Origin: Modicisalibacter luteus DSM 23508
GTDB taxonomy: Bacteria; Pseudomonadota; Gammaproteobacteria; Pseudomonadales; Halomonadaceae
Reading direction: 5' to 3'
DNA: 64,000 nt
Assembly (NCBI RefSeq): GCF_000378505.1
Contig: NZ_KB899991.1
Location: 306,824-370,823, forward strand
Part shown: one piece after another, positions 63,207 through 64,000 of the stretch
How the letters are laid out: every line of letters starts with the position of its first letter
How positions within the stretch are numbered: position 1 is the first letter of the stretch
The notes under the pieces: generated by a model
The model's input: only the letters and a program-made list of their open reading frames with translations
Databases searched by the model: none
What the model was told of the DNA's origin: nothing
Translations under genes and position numbers: made by a program

Positions 63207-63767
63207 TTATTTTATTTTGTCAGTTGAGAGCGAGTCCTGGGAGATCTGAAGTATGCGGTGGCTCGCAATTAACAGGAGTAAGCTCTGATACAGCAGTAGC
63301 CCAGTAATCCCCGTCGCCAGCCCCAGAAGTAAGGAACCACTCGTGGCATGACTAGTTAGTGGCGCCAGCAGTACCAAGAGGCCACTCAGACATACGTTCT
63401 CTGTTACCTTTCCCCAAGAAAGGTCGCGATTAATGCCACCTACCCCACAGCCACAGTTGATTTGCTTACGTCCGCGAACCAGGTTGACGGCCATGGCGCT
63501 GGCAAAGAGCAGGAGGAGCCCTACTGCCATCCAGACCAGGATGGGTCCTGCTGCAGTCGCGGAGACACTCAATAAGCCCATGCCGAGGATGACTTCGCAT
63601 CCTGGCAACCAACGCCCCAGCGTCATGCTGATCTGTTCAGGAAGGATGTTGTAATTCGCTACGACAGCACCGAACTCTTCGCGCTGCTGCCATTTCGCCA
63701 GCCCCGCCTGGAGAAACAATAAGCCAACGAACCCTACGATGGCATGAGCAAGTATCAGCTGCCACAT
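63207..63767 (-). CDS. mauE: Amine dehydrogenase maturation protein MauE
   Basis: A 186-residue inner-membrane protein with four or five hydrophobic segments, MauE/DoxX-like. Features include FLQAGLAKWQQREEFGAVVANYNILPE and the paired Cys in INCGCGVGG, which probably exchange electrons with MauD for disulfide formation in the light chain. It starts 11 bases after the heavy-chain stop and ends 11 bases before mauD. Confidence 0.9.
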   Translation of the reverse strand: MWQLILAHAIVGFVGLLFLQAGLAKWQQREEFGAVVANYNILPEQISMTLGRWLPGCEVILGMGLLSVSATAAGPILVWMAVGLLLLFASAMAVNLVRGRKQINCGCGVGGINRDLSWGKVTENVCLSGLLVLLAPLTSHATSGSLLLGLATGITGLLLYQSLLLLIASHRILQISQDSLSTDKIK

Positions 63768-63778
63768 GGTTGGCTCCT

Positions 63779-64000
63779 CTAGCGGTTGGGCGTGTAAAGC
63801 ACAAGCGGAGTCATACCGAGCTCGCCGATGGTATGCTGCAATTCACCACTCTGAGCATCATAAACCGCCAGTGTCCCTTCCCCACTTAGGGTATATAGCT
63901 GCGTATCCCGATCCTGGCTCACAGCGACTGCGCTATAGTCAGCATCGAGTTCTATGACGCGGTTACGCTCGCCCGTATTGGCATCGAATACCCAAACTTG
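63779..64000 (-). CDS. mauB: Amine dehydrogenase heavy chain, C-terminal part (runs off the window)
   Basis: The last 73 codons and stop of the periplasmic beta-propeller subunit. Visible propeller-blade repeats: VWVFDANTGERNRVIEL, SAVAVSQDRDTQLYTLSG and LAVYDAQSGELQHTIGELG, as at the end of MauB/AauB. The start lies beyond 64000. Gene order heavy chain, mauE, mauD, light chain is that of both mau and aau clusters. Confidence 0.88.
   Translation of the reverse strand, partial: QVWVFDANTGERNRVIELDADYSAVAVSQDRDTQLYTLSGEGTLAVYDAQSGELQHTIGELGMTPLVLYTPNR

Noticed and set aside
1-64000. CRISPR arrays, rRNA, complete insertion sequences, origin or attachment sites
   Set aside because: No regularly spaced repeats, rRNA-like sequence, intact transposase with terminal repeats, DnaA-box cluster or tRNA-linked direct repeats were seen by eye.

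Overview
The window reads as a chromosomal catabolic region of a gammaproteobacterium. A marine or halophilic Halomonadaceae-type organism (Halomonas-like) is my best guess. This rests on the moderately high GC, the density of TRAP transporters for organic acids, the run of substrate-specific LacI, LysR, GntR and sigma-54 regulators, and the family mix. No rRNA, tRNA or CRISPR array was found, so the taxonomy is inference.

Layout. 0-2.3 kb: a fluoroacetate-dehalogenase-type hydrolase and a half-size chromate transporter. 2.4-9.8 kb: a LacI-controlled operon of TRAP transporter, SDR, lambda-crystallin-like dehydrogenase, beta-keto acid cleavage enzyme (BKACE) and gamma-carbonic-anhydrase-like protein. 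10.3-15.7 kb: GMC dehydrogenase plus methylmalonate-semialdehyde dehydrogenase (a 3-hydroxypropionate-type pair), a divergent LysR regulator and a MetX-like hydrolase. 15.7-24.8 kb: a LacI regulator with a histidinol-dehydrogenase-family (HpsN-like) enzyme, then a sigma-54 activator with three palindromic boxes driving a TRAP operon with two SDR-fold proteins. 25.1-32.5 kb (visibly AT-richer): class II HMG-CoA reductase, and an operon of orphan TRAP binding protein, E2, SDR and fused E1. 33.4-40.9 kb: surface-polysaccharide genes (glycosyltransferase, YrbL-like kinase, O-antigen ligase, UDP-sugar 4,6-dehydratase) with a dead IS256 transposase fragment. 41.5-43.1 kb: a HipA kinase and HTH partner in inverted order. 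43.5-52.4 kb: a GntR-controlled cluster of TRAP transporter, two amidases, an M20 amidohydrolase and an asparaginase.

52.7-60.1 kb is a haloalkanoate-utilisation island. A divergent sigma-54 activator faces one operon that encodes a two-component sodium/solute symporter, an extra membrane protein, a HAD-type L-2-haloacid dehalogenase, a SLAC1/TehA-type anion channel and an unrelated DehI-type 2-haloacid dehalogenase. With the enzyme at 0.5 kb, the window carries three non-homologous or distantly related dehalogenases. The channel is a plausible exit for the released halide.

60.8-64 kb is the tail of a tryptophan-tryptophylquinone (TTQ) amine dehydrogenase operon in B-E-D-A order, followed by cytochrome c genes. 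The first cytochrome ends at an in-register A_AAA_AAG heptamer. A -1 shift there would join it to a second haem domain that has no signal peptide and no good start of its own. This possible frameshifted di-haem cytochrome and the haloacid island are the two most interesting things here.
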